DNA from: Pseudomonadota bacterium
GTDB taxonomy: Bacteria > Pseudomonadota > Gammaproteobacteria > Steroidobacterales > Steroidobacteraceae
Length of the DNA: 64,000 bases
Assembly: GCA_023391815.1 (NCBI GenBank)
Contig: JAEWAF010000070.1
Location: 1 to 64,000 of the forward strand
Reading direction: 5' to 3'
Part shown: one piece after another, positions 17,724-26,050 of the stretch
Layout: each line of letters starts with the position of its first letter
How positions within the stretch are numbered: position 1 is the first letter of the stretch
Made by a program: the position numbers and the translations under genes
Notes under the pieces: model-generated
The model's database searches: none
Told to the model about the DNA's origin: nothing
Seen by the model: only the letters and a program-made list of their open reading frames with translations

Positions 17724-18452
17724 TCAGCCGGAGCGACGAGCGGCGGCAGCCCGCTCGGGCACAGCGGCGGCGGCTTGCTCTTCTTCCTGCTGAAGCTTCG
17801 CCACGATCGCCTTCCGGGCATTCGCCAAATGCGCGCCCATCGCCTTCGCGGCAGCTTCCGGATTCCGCGCGTTGATGGCCTCCATCAAGGTGTCCCACTC
17901 GTGCATGCCGTCTTCGAGCCGATGCGGCTCGGCCATCGATCGCATGCGCAGATAGTTCACTCGCGTCAGCAGCTGCCGCGCCATGTCGGCAATCACCTTG
18001 CTGCCCGAGCCGTTGAGGATGGTCTCGTAGAATTCGCCCGCCATGATCGCGAGCTCACGTACGTCGCCCTTGTTCAGCACCTTGCGCAGATCCTTGTGGA
18101 TGCGCGCCAGCTTCTTGATCGCATTGTCATCGGCGAGCGCCACGAAACGCTTCACCGCCAGCGTCTCCAGCATCTCGCGCATCAGATAAATATCTTCCGC
18201 GTCCTTCGAGGAAACGATCGCGACAGTGATGTTCCGACGCTTGCCGACTTCGATCAGGTTCTCGGCCTGCAACTGACGCAAAGCCTCTCGCACCGAGGTG
18301 CGGCTGACACCCAATGCCTCGCACAGCTCGCGCTCCACCAATCTCATGCCCGGTGGATACAACCCGCGGCTGATGGCATTACGAAGCTTGTCCAGCGCGT
18401 GCTCGCGCACCAGCGTCGGATTTTCAACAATTCTCAGATCCTGGTATTCCAA
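17724..18452 (-). CDS. GntR-family regulator, FadR/FCD subfamily
   Basis: A 242-residue repressor or activator. Residues about 15-75 form the winged helix (REHALDKLRNAISRGLYPPG, then LCEALGVSRTSVREALRQLQAENL, the classical GntR recognition helix). The C-terminal alpha-helical FCD domain has the usual His-bearing HEWDTLMEAINARNPEAA and MGAHLANA segments that bind metal and ligand. Translation starts at TTG 18452 behind GAGGAAGG. Given its position inside the catabolic island, it is the natural candidate to bind the repeated TTGTATGA palindromes; I see no copy at its own promoter. Confidence 0.9.
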   Translation of the reverse strand: MEYQDLRIVENPTLVREHALDKLRNAISRGLYPPGMRLVERELCEALGVSRTSVREALRQLQAENLIEVGKRRNITVAIVSSKDAEDIYLMREMLETLAVKRFVALADDNAIKKLARIHKDLRKVLNKGDVRELAIMAGEFYETILNGSGSKVIADMARQLLTRVNYLRMRSMAEPHRLEDGMHEWDTLMEAINARNPEAAAKAMGAHLANARKAIVAKLQQEEEQAAAAVPERAAAARRSG

Positions 18453-18539
18453 GGTCCTTCCTCGAGCTTACTGACCGCTGATTTTACGCGACTGGCGCGG
18501 CGTCGGAGTAAACGCCCGCACGCAGAAGCGGCGGCAAAA

Positions 18540-19355
18540 TCACAGGGATGCTGGCGTCGTTGGCGAGCACAAACCGGCAATCGGCAGCGCTCCGCCCAGG
18601 CGGGCACATTGCACGATACTGTACGCGGTCAGCGCCGAAGTTTTCGGATTATCCATCGCTGCACGCGCGAAAATATCGAATCGGAAGTAGCCGAACGCGC
18701 CGCTCGCCTCGATGCGCCCGAGCGGATCGGTGACGTTGCGCGAGGACACCAACCGGACACGCGTCGCGTCCATTCCCAAGCCCACCAAGGCGATGGCCAC
18801 GCCGACGTTGACGTTCTTCGGGTACGCCAGCGCCGCCTCGCGCGCCGAGCCGGCGAAGAATTCGCGCTCGGCTTCGGAATGATTCAAGTCGAGGACCTGT
18901 TCGGCCGCCGTTCCTCGCCACGCGTGCGGCGGCTTGAACGATGTGTAGGTCACTTCATCCAGACCCGCGAGCCTGGCGGCCAGCAAGCCGTCGAGCCCCG
19001 CGATCGCACCGGCCGGCAACAGCGCTAGCCCGCCACCACGTTCCGCTGTGAGCAATTCATTCCTAACCTGGTCGTCCGCCAGCGCGCCCACCGACGAAAT
19101 GATCACGTCGATGCCGGCTCGGAGCAGCGGCGCCACGAACTCCTTCACCGCCGAATGACCCGCGCATTCCATGACGACCCGGGGTCGCGCGTCGATCAGA
19201 GCCTCGACATCATGAACGGCCTTCGGCGCCTCGCGTCCCGGCCGGACCAGAACCGCGTGCAGGTTGTCGGCTTCGCCCAGCTTCTCGAGGCCGGTCACGA
19301 CCTCGCGCCCCATGGCGCCGAAACCGATCATGCCGAGCCGCACATTACGTTGCAT
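18540..19355 (-). CDS. L-aspartate dehydrogenase-like (NadX/DUF108 family)
   Basis: A 271-residue NAD(P)-dependent enzyme of the aspartate dehydrogenase family, which interconverts aspartate and iminoaspartate/oxaloacetate. The N-terminal GMIGFGAMGREV is the nucleotide-binding loop; VVMECAGHSAVKEF and LLPAGAIAGLDGL are family regions, and AYPKNVNVGVAIAL carries the conserved catalytic neighbourhood. ATG 19355 with GAGG six bases upstream is preferred to ATG 19367. It is divergent from the acetaldehyde dehydrogenase and shares operator B with it. A role in the degradation of a nitrogen-bearing aromatic is possible; another amine or imine substrate cannot be excluded. Confidence 0.82.
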   Translation of the reverse strand: MQRNVRLGMIGFGAMGREVVTGLEKLGEADNLHAVLVRPGREAPKAVHDVEALIDARPRVVMECAGHSAVKEFVAPLLRAGIDVIISSVGALADDQVRNELLTAERGGGLALLPAGAIAGLDGLLAARLAGLDEVTYTSFKPPHAWRGTAAEQVLDLNHSEAEREFFAGSAREAALAYPKNVNVGVAIALVGLGMDATRVRLVSSRNVTDPLGRIEASGAFGYFRFDIFARAAMDNPKTSALTAYSIVQCARLGGALPIAGLCSPTTPASL

Positions 19356-19399
19356 GGGGTGCCTCATGAGCGCTGTCCATCGGGCGGTATTTGATAATA

Positions 19400-19418
19400 T
19401 TGTATGATCATACTACCT
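19400..19418. promoter_or_regulatory. Operator site B between aspartate dehydrogenase-like gene and mhpF
   Basis: Sequence TTGTATGATCATACTACCT. It contains the perfect 12-bp palindrome GTATGATCATAC as well as the longer pattern shared with the other sites. It lies in the 94-bp divergent promoter. Confidence 0.7.
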
Positions 19419-19449
19419 TAATGCCTCCCCTTCACCCGGACTACTGGCC

Positions 19450-20400
19450 ATGGACACGACAGCCCGCGTCCCCGTAGCGATCATCGGCTCCGGCAATATC
19501 GGCACGGACCTGATGATCAAGATCCTGCGCACCAGCCGCACCTTGCGGATGGCGGCCATGGTCGGCGTCGATCCGCAATCGGAGGGCCTGGCGCGGGCCA
19601 AGCGACTCGGGGTCGCGACCACCGCGCAAGGCATCGACGGCTTTCTGGCCATGCCGGAATTCAAAGATGTGCGACTGGTGTTCGATGCGACATCGGCCGG
19701 CGCCCACAAACATCACGATTCGGTATTGCGCGCACAGGGCAAGACGCTGATCGATCTGACCCCGGCCGCGGTCGGCCCGTTCGTCATTCCGCCGGTCAAC
19801 GGCGAGCAGCATCTGGGCGCGCCGAATCTGAACATGGTGACTTGCGGTGGCCAGGCGACCATTCCCATCGTCGCCGCGGTCGGCGCAGTCGCGCCGGTGT
19901 TATATGCGGAAATCGTCGCGTCGATCGCCAGCAAGTCCGCCGGCCCCGGCACGCGAGCAAACATTGACGAGTTCACTGAGACCACGGCACGAGCCATCGA
20001 ACAGGTAGGCGGGGCGCGGCACGGTAAGGCCATCATCGTGCTGAACCCCGCCGAGCCTCCGCTGGTGATGCGCGATACGGTGTACTGCCTCACCGCGCTC
20101 GCCGACGAAGGCGCCATCGAAGCGTCGGTCCAGAAGATGGTCTCGGAAGTGCAAAGTTACGTTCCCGGCTATCGTCTGAAACAACGCGTGCAGTTCGAGC
20201 GCGTCGGGCCGGGAATCAAGCTGCCGTTCGAGGCGGTCGATGAAACATTCGTCGGCCTCAAGGTCAGCGTGTTCCTCGAAGTGGAAGGCGCCGCGCATTA
20301 CCTGCCGGCCTACGCGGGAAATCTGGATATCATGACGTCCGCCGCGCTACGTACCGCCGAGCGCGTCGCTCTCAATCTGCGTGCGGAGATCGCTGCATGA
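19450..20400 (+). CDS. mhpF: Acetaldehyde dehydrogenase (acylating)
   Basis: Converts acetaldehyde and CoA to acetyl-CoA with NAD+, the last step of the meta pathway. The 316-residue product has the nucleotide loop IIGSGNIGTDL and the catalytic Cys in MVTCGGQATIP, with the DATSAGAH segment typical of MhpF/DmpF. It overlaps the aldolase gene by 4 bases (ATGA); the two enzymes form a channelling complex in known systems. Length is standard. Confidence 0.96.
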   Translation: MDTTARVPVAIIGSGNIGTDLMIKILRTSRTLRMAAMVGVDPQSEGLARAKRLGVATTAQGIDGFLAMPEFKDVRLVFDATSAGAHKHHDSVLRAQGKTLIDLTPAAVGPFVIPPVNGEQHLGAPNLNMVTCGGQATIPIVAAVGAVAPVLYAEIVASIASKSAGPGTRANIDEFTETTARAIEQVGGARHGKAIIVLNPAEPPLVMRDTVYCLTALADEGAIEASVQKMVSEVQSYVPGYRLKQRVQFERVGPGIKLPFEAVDETFVGLKVSVFLEVEGAAHYLPAYAGNLDIMTSAALRTAERVALNLRAEIAA

Positions 20401-21449
20401 GCCCGACCAGCAAGCTCTACATTCAGGATGTGACCTTGCGCGATGGCATGCATGCCATTCGCCATCAATACAGCATCGAGCACGTCAAGAAGATCGCTCG
20501 AGCGCTGGATGAAGCACGCGTCGACGCCATCGAAGTGGCGCATGGCGACGGCCTCGCCGGCTCCTCGTTCAACTACGGTTTCGGCAAGCACACCGATTGG
20601 GAATGGATCGAAGCGGTCGCTGCAGTGATCAAGCATGCGAAGCTCACGACGCTGCTGTTGCCCGGCATCGGCACCGTTCACGATTTACGCCATGCGTTCG
20701 ATCTCGGCGTGCGCTCGGTGCGCATCGCGACTCATTGCACCGAGGCGGACGTTTCTCAACAGCACATCGAATATGCGCGCAATCTGGGAATGGACGTGTC
20801 CGGCTTCCTGATGATGAGCCATATGAGCCCGCCCGAGCAGCTCGCGGCCCAAGCGAAGCTGATGGAAAGTTACGGCGCGCATTGTGTGTACGTGACCGAC
20901 TCCGGCGGCGCCATGACGATGGATGACACCGCCGCTCGTTTCCAAGCTTACGATCGCGTGCTCAAGCCCGAGACTCAGCGCGGTATTCACGCACATCACA
21001 ACCTGAGCCTCGGCGTCGCGAATTCCATTCTCGCGGTGAAGAACGGCGCGATCCGCGTCGACGCCAGTCTCGCCGGCATGGGCGCGGGTGCGGGCAATGC
21101 ACCGCTCGAAGTCTTCATCGCGGCCGCCGATGTGTACGGATGGCAGCATGGCTGCGATCTGTTCAAGCTGATGGACGCCGCGGAAGATTTGGTTCGCCCG
21201 TTGCAGGACCGGCCGGTGCGCGTCGATCGCGAAACTCTGACGCTCGGTTACGCCGGCGTTTATTCCTCGTTCCTGCGCCACGCCGAAAAAGCGGCGGCGA
21301 TGTACGGTCTGGACACTCGCACCATTCTGGTCGAGCTCGGCCGGCGTCGCATGGTCGGCGGGCAGGAAGACATGATCACCGACGTCGCGCTCGATCTCGT
21401 GCGCGCGCGCGACGCCGCTGCCGACCGCCAAGACAAACTTGCTTCATAA
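20397..21449 (+). CDS. mhpE: 4-hydroxy-2-oxovalerate aldolase
   Basis: Splits 4-hydroxy-2-oxovalerate into pyruvate and acetaldehyde. The 350-residue protein begins with the metal-binding DVTLRDGMHAIRHQ motif and has the TIM-barrel regions EVAHGDGL, DSGGAMTMDD and the metal-binding HAHHNLSLGVANS. The C-terminal LGRRRMVGGQEDM is the MhpE/DmpG communication domain. Overlap with mhpF supports a two-protein complex. It uses the product of the hydratase encoded at 11187-11963. Confidence 0.96.
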   Translation: MSPTSKLYIQDVTLRDGMHAIRHQYSIEHVKKIARALDEARVDAIEVAHGDGLAGSSFNYGFGKHTDWEWIEAVAAVIKHAKLTTLLLPGIGTVHDLRHAFDLGVRSVRIATHCTEADVSQQHIEYARNLGMDVSGFLMMSHMSPPEQLAAQAKLMESYGAHCVYVTDSGGAMTMDDTAARFQAYDRVLKPETQRGIHAHHNLSLGVANSILAVKNGAIRVDASLAGMGAGAGNAPLEVFIAAADVYGWQHGCDLFKLMDAAEDLVRPLQDRPVRVDRETLTLGYAGVYSSFLRHAEKAAAMYGLDTRTILVELGRRRMVGGQEDMITDVALDLVRARDAAADRQDKLAS

Positions 21450-21483
21450 ATAAATCTGTCCCCTTTGAGATTCGAGAACGATT

Positions 21484-22335
21484 ATGGCCGCCAATCCGAA
21501 GCCAGCAGTTCCGCCCAGCCAGCGTTATCAGACCATCACCGCCGACCGGCTGACGCCGACCATCGGCGCGGTCATCTCCGGCATCGATCTGAGCCAGCCG
21601 CTGAGCGATCAGCAAGTCGCCGATCTGAATGCGGCCATCGCCGACCATCAGGTGATCTTCTTCCGTAACCAGGCGCTCGATCCGCCGGCGTTGAAGCGCG
21701 TCGGTCAATATTTCGGCGAGCTGCAGATTCACGCGCTGCAGGGCCTGCCGGATCATCCGGAAGTGCGCAAGTTGCAGGCCGACGCGAACTCGAAACACGT
21801 CGCCGGTGAGGAGTGGCACACGGACATGTCGTGCGCCACGATTCCGCCGATGGGCAGCATCCTCTATCTGCACACGCTGCCGACGATGGGCGGCGACACG
21901 GTGTTCGCGAGCATGTATGCCGCGTATGAAGCGTTGTCGGATCGCATGAAGGCTTATCTGGAAGGCCTCACAGCGACCCATGACGGAAAACTCGCATTTG
22001 GCCGATTCAATCCCGATGGCAAATTCCCGGTCGCGGTGCATCCGGTGATTCGCACGCATCCGGTGACGGGTCGCAAAGTGCTGTTCGTGAACAAGGGCTT
22101 CACCGCGCGCATCAACGAAGTGCCCGACGCGGAGAGCGCGGCGATCCTGCAGTTCCTGTTTCACCACTGCGAGAACGCGTACTTCCAGGTGCGCTTCCGT
22201 TGGGAGCCGCACTCCGTGGCGTTCTGGGACAACCGCTGCACGCAGCATCTGGCGATCTGGGATTACTTCCCGCAGCTGCGCTCGGGCTTCCGCGTGCAGA
22301 TCGCGGACAAGGGCGGACCGAAAGAGTCGGCGTGA
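21484..22335 (+). CDS. TauD/TfdA-family 2-oxoglutarate-dependent dioxygenase
   Basis: A 283-residue Fe(II)/2-oxoglutarate oxygenase. The facial triad is His112 and Asp114 in EEWHTDMSC plus the distal His in CTQHLAIWDY; the 2-oxoglutarate-binding Arg is in RSGFRVQI. The family oxidises taurine, alkyl sulfates, phenoxyacetates and other small acids, with release of sulfite or cleavage of ethers. It lies 34 bp after mhpE on the same strand and ahead of a terminator, so it is likely the third gene of that operon. Confidence 0.9.
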   Translation: MAANPKPAVPPSQRYQTITADRLTPTIGAVISGIDLSQPLSDQQVADLNAAIADHQVIFFRNQALDPPALKRVGQYFGELQIHALQGLPDHPEVRKLQADANSKHVAGEEWHTDMSCATIPPMGSILYLHTLPTMGGDTVFASMYAAYEALSDRMKAYLEGLTATHDGKLAFGRFNPDGKFPVAVHPVIRTHPVTGRKVLFVNKGFTARINEVPDAESAAILQFLFHHCENAYFQVRFRWEPHSVAFWDNRCTQHLAIWDYFPQLRSGFRVQIADKGGPKESA

Positions 22336-22381
22336 CCCGGTCGGCGTGACGCGGTCGGCGTGACCCGGTCGGTGTGAAGCC
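22326..22381 (+). repeat. 14-bp tandem repeat, four copies, over the tauD-like stop
   Basis: Four consecutive 14-mers: GTCGGCGTGACCCG, then copies with one, zero and four changes. The first copy supplies the stop codon of the dioxygenase gene and the rest are untranslated. It looks like slippage expansion. Confidence 0.8.
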
Positions 22382-22404
22382 GGATCGGAAAGGTTAATGA
22401 GGCT

Positions 22405-22438
22405 AGGCCCGGGGTCGTGAGACCTCGGGCCTTTTTTT
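22405..22438 (+). terminator. Rho-independent terminator after the tauD-like gene
   Basis: A 12-bp stem (AGGCCCGGGGTC with GACCTCGGGCCT, one G-U pair), a GTGA loop and seven T. It closes the mhpF-mhpE-tauD transcript and sits just before the convergent MFS gene. Confidence 0.88.
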
Positions 22439-22442
22439 ATGC

Positions 22443-23696
22443 TCAGGTGACGGAGATCGGAGCGCCGCGAGCGCGCTCGCCATACGGCCGCAGCATCAGC
22501 ACCAGCACGATGGCCAATGCACACAGCGGCACACCCAGCGCCAGGATGGATTTGTACGAGCCGGTGTAGTCGTACACGGCGCCGAACGCCAGCGGGCTCA
22601 AGCTCATCGCCACCATCACCGCCGAGAACATGGCGCCGAAGATCTGCGCGAAGTTCTTCAATCCGAAATAGCGGCTCGTGAGATACGCGAGCATGTCCAC
22701 CTCGGCGCCCAAGCTCAGACCGAGCATGATGGCCGCGACAGTGAAGGCCCAGACCGGCAGCGGCGCGGACAGCAGCGCTAAACCCACCGCCGACAACGAG
22801 AAGAACACGAACGCGATGCGCCGAGCATCGAAACGATCGACCAGGAAACCGATGAGCAATCGTCCGCCGAACGCGGACCAACCGAATGCGGATGCCAGCC
22901 CCGCCGCCAGACTGGCAGGCACGCCGCGATCCTGAAGCATCGGCACCATGTGAGGAATCAGGCCGTACAACACGAACGCCAGGCCCGAGAAAATCGTGAT
23001 CAAGCTCCAGAAGTCGCGCCGGCGCATCGCTTCGGACAACGTATCGCCCGTCGCCACCGCATGTTCCACCGGCGCGTCTGAAGCGGCGCCATCGGGATGC
23101 AGGCCCAGCGACTGCGGCTTCTCGTGCAGAAGAAACACCACCATCGGCAGCGTGAACAACAACATGATCAGGCCGAGGCCGAAGTAACCGCCACGCCAGC
23201 CGAAGTGCGCGACCAGCTCCTGCGTCACGAGCGGCACATAGCCGAAGCCCAGTCCGGTGCCGCTGCCGGCAATGCCGATAGCAAGACCGCGGCGACGATC
23301 GAACCACGAGGTGAGCACTCGCATGTACGGCACGCTGTTCGTGCCCACCGCAATCGTGCCCATCGCCACGTACAGAGCGATGAACTGCCAGTAGTTGCTG
23401 ATCATCGAGGCCGCGAGGAAACACAGACCGAAGACGATGATCGAGGGCACCAGCACCTGCTTCACCCCGAACCGATCGACCAGCCGCCCCATGAACGGCA
23501 GCGACACCGCCGTGCATAACATCATCACCGACACAGCCGCGCTGATGGCCGTGCGACTCCACCCGAACTCTTCGCCGATCGGGCCTCCCAGAAGAAACAA
23601 CGAGGCCAGCCCGAACGCGGCGGGCCCGGTGGAAATGCCGAGCAGGCACACCACGACGGTGACCCAGCCACGCAGGAAGATTTTCTGCTCAGTCAT
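22443..23696 (-). CDS. MFS transporter, monocarboxylate/OFA-like
   Basis: A 417-residue major facilitator with twelve predicted membrane segments. The loop 2-3 motif reads GRLVDRFGVKQVL and its repeat in the second half reads GFLVDRFDARRI. The order of segments resembles the oxalate-formate antiporter/monocarboxylate branch. ATG 23696 is used; an in-frame GTG at 23711 adds five residues. Position in the island suggests uptake of an aromatic acid or pathway intermediate across the inner membrane. No TTGTATGA site was seen at its promoter; it could be read through from the TonB receptor gene upstream. Confidence 0.9.
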   Translation of the reverse strand: MTEQKIFLRGWVTVVVCLLGISTGPAAFGLASLFLLGGPIGEEFGWSRTAISAAVSVMMLCTAVSLPFMGRLVDRFGVKQVLVPSIIVFGLCFLAASMISNYWQFIALYVAMGTIAVGTNSVPYMRVLTSWFDRRRGLAIGIAGSGTGLGFGYVPLVTQELVAHFGWRGGYFGLGLIMLLFTLPMVVFLLHEKPQSLGLHPDGAASDAPVEHAVATGDTLSEAMRRRDFWSLITIFSGLAFVLYGLIPHMVPMLQDRGVPASLAAGLASAFGWSAFGGRLLIGFLVDRFDARRIAFVFFSLSAVGLALLSAPLPVWAFTVAAIMLGLSLGAEVDMLAYLTSRYFGLKNFAQIFGAMFSAVMVAMSLSPLAFGAVYDYTGSYKSILALGVPLCALAIVLVLMLRPYGERARGAPISVT

Positions 23697-23731
23697 GGAC
23701 GGCGCGGACACAAGTCGAAATCATAAACGAA

Positions 23732-23763
23732 CGGCGGCCGCTCCACTGAAGGAACGGCCGCCG
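23732..23763 (-). terminator. Hairpin between the TonB receptor and MFS genes
   Basis: A perfect 9-bp stem, CGGCGGCCG with CGGCCGCCG, loop of 14 bases. On the minus strand it is followed by TTCGTTTATGATTT, a weak U-rich tail, so termination may be partial. Confidence 0.55.
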
Positions 23764-23779
23764 CATTTTCAGGCTCGGC

Positions 23780-26050
23780 TCAGAAGCGGGTCGAAACACG
23801 CAGGCCCGCGGTCATCGGTCGTGCGGTGTACACGCGATAGCCGTCGCCCGTCACGCGCAGACCCAGATCCGGCACTTCATCGGTGACATTGTCGATGAAG
23901 ATGCTGGTGTCCCAGGCGCCGTAACGCACGCCGAAGCGCACGCCCACCAGCAGATAATCATCCAGCTCCTGATAGTTGGTCGGCCCGAAGCTGCTGTTGA
24001 ACGCCGTATACGACACGCTCCGATAATTGAAGTTGGTGCTCGCATAGCCGGTCAGGTCGGACGAGAACGGAATCTCGTACTGAGCGGAGCCGGCGAACGC
24101 CCACTTCGGACTGTATGGAATGCGATCGCCCTCGAATCCGTACGGCGGCTGGGTCGGATTGGGGTTCCGGTCCGACGGCGCCGGAATCGGCGGCTTGGGC
24201 ATGTCTTCGGACAAGCGCGAATCCGTGTACGTCGCGCCGAGGGTCAAGGTGAGGCTGTCGGTGGGCTGCGCATTGATCTGCAATTCCAGACCGTTGACGT
24301 AGCTCTTACCGGCGTTGCCGATGAACGCGAAGATGGCGTTCGGATCCTGCAGCGAGACCTGCTGATCCGACCAGTCGATGCGATAGACGGACAGCTCAGT
24401 GTAAACCGCTCGATCGAACATGTAGCTCTTCACGCCCAGCTCGTAATTCCACAGCGTGTCCGAGTCATACTTCGCGGGCACGTAGACATCGCGAGCCGCA
24501 GCCGAGCGCCAGTCGTTTACGCCGCCGGGACGGAAGCCCGAAGCAATGCGCGCGTAGAACGTGGTGTTATCGGTCGCCGCGTAAGCCAGCGCGAAGTTGT
24601 AACTCAATTCATTTTCGCTGACGTTCTCGGCGAGCAGAACTTGCGGCACGGCCTGCGGCGGACGCGCCAGCGCCTGCGTCTCGATCTTGCCCTCGAAGAT
24701 GTCCGCGTCGTAGTAGCGGACGCCGACAGTGCCCGTCCACTTGTCGGCGAACTTGTATTCGACCTCGGTGAACAGCGCGAGCTGATCGATATTGGTCTGA
24801 TTGATCGCCGAGTTGATGTCGTTGCCGGCGAAGCCATTGGCGACGCAGTCTTCGTGGAATCGACACGGCGCGACGCCGCTATCGTCGAACACGAACAGCG
24901 CGGCGTTATGAATCTCGGATTCGAGCTCGGCATAGAACGCGCCGGCGACGATCTGGAACGGACCGTCGAACGAGGACGCGAAGCGCACTTCCGAGGACCA
25001 GTTGGAAATCTCCTGGCCCTGGTGATAAGCGAGATCGAACGGCAAGCCGAAGAAGCGCGCGGTCGGCGTACTGTCACGCGAGAAGAACAGGTCGCGATCC
25101 ATGTACGAGCTGGTCGCGGTGAAGGTACCGAAGTCGGTGGTGTAATCGGCGACCAGGCTGAACAGCCTGGTCTCGTCCTCGAACGGCTCGAGCGTCGGTG
25201 AAATGTTCCGATAGTCCGGCTGGCCGAACTCGAAATATTGCGAGCCGTCCGCCTCGGTTTCCTGATACAGACCGGTCGCGGTGATTTTCAGTGCATCGGT
25301 GATCTGAGACGCCAGGATCAATCGTCCGCCCCAGATGCTCTGGTCGTTGACGTTCTCCTTGTAGCCCGCGGCGCTGCGCTGGTCGATATAACCGCCGCCG
25401 GAATCGCCCCAGACCACGGCGCGAGCGCCGAGCTTGTCCTGGATCAGCGGCACGTTCGCCATGAACTCGCCCTGATACAGCTCGTTGCCATCCTTGACGG
25501 ACGCGGCCGAGCCGCTGAAACCAAACTCCGAGTTCGATAAATCCGGCTTGTTGGTGATGAACCGTACCGTGCCGCTCATCGACCCGGCACCGAACAGCGT
25601 ACCCTGCGGGCCTTTCAGCACTTCCACGCGCTGCATGTCATGCAGCTGGATGTTCGGCTGATTGTCGCTGCCGCCATCGAGGCCCAGGCCAGTGATGACT
25701 GCTTCGTCGAAGTACAGACCGACGGTCGGCTTGCCCGATGATGAAATGCCGCGGACGATGATCTGGTTGTCACCGACGCCGCGGTTGTTGACTTGAATGG
25801 ACGGATCCAGACGAGTGAAGCTTTCCAGCGAGAATGCCTGGCTTTCGCGAATGGCATCGCCGCTCACTGCGGCAATGGCCGCGGGGGTGTCCTTCATCGT
25901 GGTTTCGCGTTTGGTCGCAGTCACGACGATTTCTTCGACGACCGACTCCTGCGCGTTCGCGACAGTGACCACAGCGGTCGCCGCCAGCGCGACGGCCTGG
26001 CCGATCCGGACGGCGACCCGGCCACCGAGCCGATTGGTGCTGACTCTCAT
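23780..26050 (-). CDS. TonB-dependent outer-membrane receptor
   Basis: A 756-residue TonB-dependent receptor. It has a signal peptide (residues about 1-33, cleavage near VANAQES), then the TonB-box-like EEIVVTATKRE, the plug domain with PSIQVNNRGVGDNQIIVRG and RVEVLKGPQGTLFGAGSMSGTVRFITNKP, and a 22-strand barrel ending with the terminal Phe of LRVSTRF. The plug sequence resembles the FyuA/CirA-like group common in aromatic- and steroid-degrading Proteobacteria. GAGGAG lies before ATG 26050. It is divergent from the tannase-family esterase and shares operator E, so its cargo is probably the pathway substrate and not iron. Confidence 0.93.
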   Translation of the reverse strand: MRVSTNRLGGRVAVRIGQAVALAATAVVTVANAQESVVEEIVVTATKRETTMKDTPAAIAAVSGDAIRESQAFSLESFTRLDPSIQVNNRGVGDNQIIVRGISSSGKPTVGLYFDEAVITGLGLDGGSDNQPNIQLHDMQRVEVLKGPQGTLFGAGSMSGTVRFITNKPDLSNSEFGFSGSAASVKDGNELYQGEFMANVPLIQDKLGARAVVWGDSGGGYIDQRSAAGYKENVNDQSIWGGRLILASQITDALKITATGLYQETEADGSQYFEFGQPDYRNISPTLEPFEDETRLFSLVADYTTDFGTFTATSSYMDRDLFFSRDSTPTARFFGLPFDLAYHQGQEISNWSSEVRFASSFDGPFQIVAGAFYAELESEIHNAALFVFDDSGVAPCRFHEDCVANGFAGNDINSAINQTNIDQLALFTEVEYKFADKWTGTVGVRYYDADIFEGKIETQALARPPQAVPQVLLAENVSENELSYNFALAYAATDNTTFYARIASGFRPGGVNDWRSAAARDVYVPAKYDSDTLWNYELGVKSYMFDRAVYTELSVYRIDWSDQQVSLQDPNAIFAFIGNAGKSYVNGLELQINAQPTDSLTLTLGATYTDSRLSEDMPKPPIPAPSDRNPNPTQPPYGFEGDRIPYSPKWAFAGSAQYEIPFSSDLTGYASTNFNYRSVSYTAFNSSFGPTNYQELDDYLLVGVRFGVRYGAWDTSIFIDNVTDEVPDLGLRVTGDGYRVYTARPMTAGLRVSTRF

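Noticed and set aside
17257..17875. Several mirror-image short frames around 17.3-17.9 kb
   Set aside because: They share peptides such as HRQGGVSPPG only because the DNA is a 31-bp inverted repeat; not evidence of a protein.
21376..23649. 757-codon minus-strand frame over the mhpE end, TauD and MFS genes
   Set aside because: It covers three well-supported genes on both strands, including a terminator and a tandem repeat; a chance open frame.
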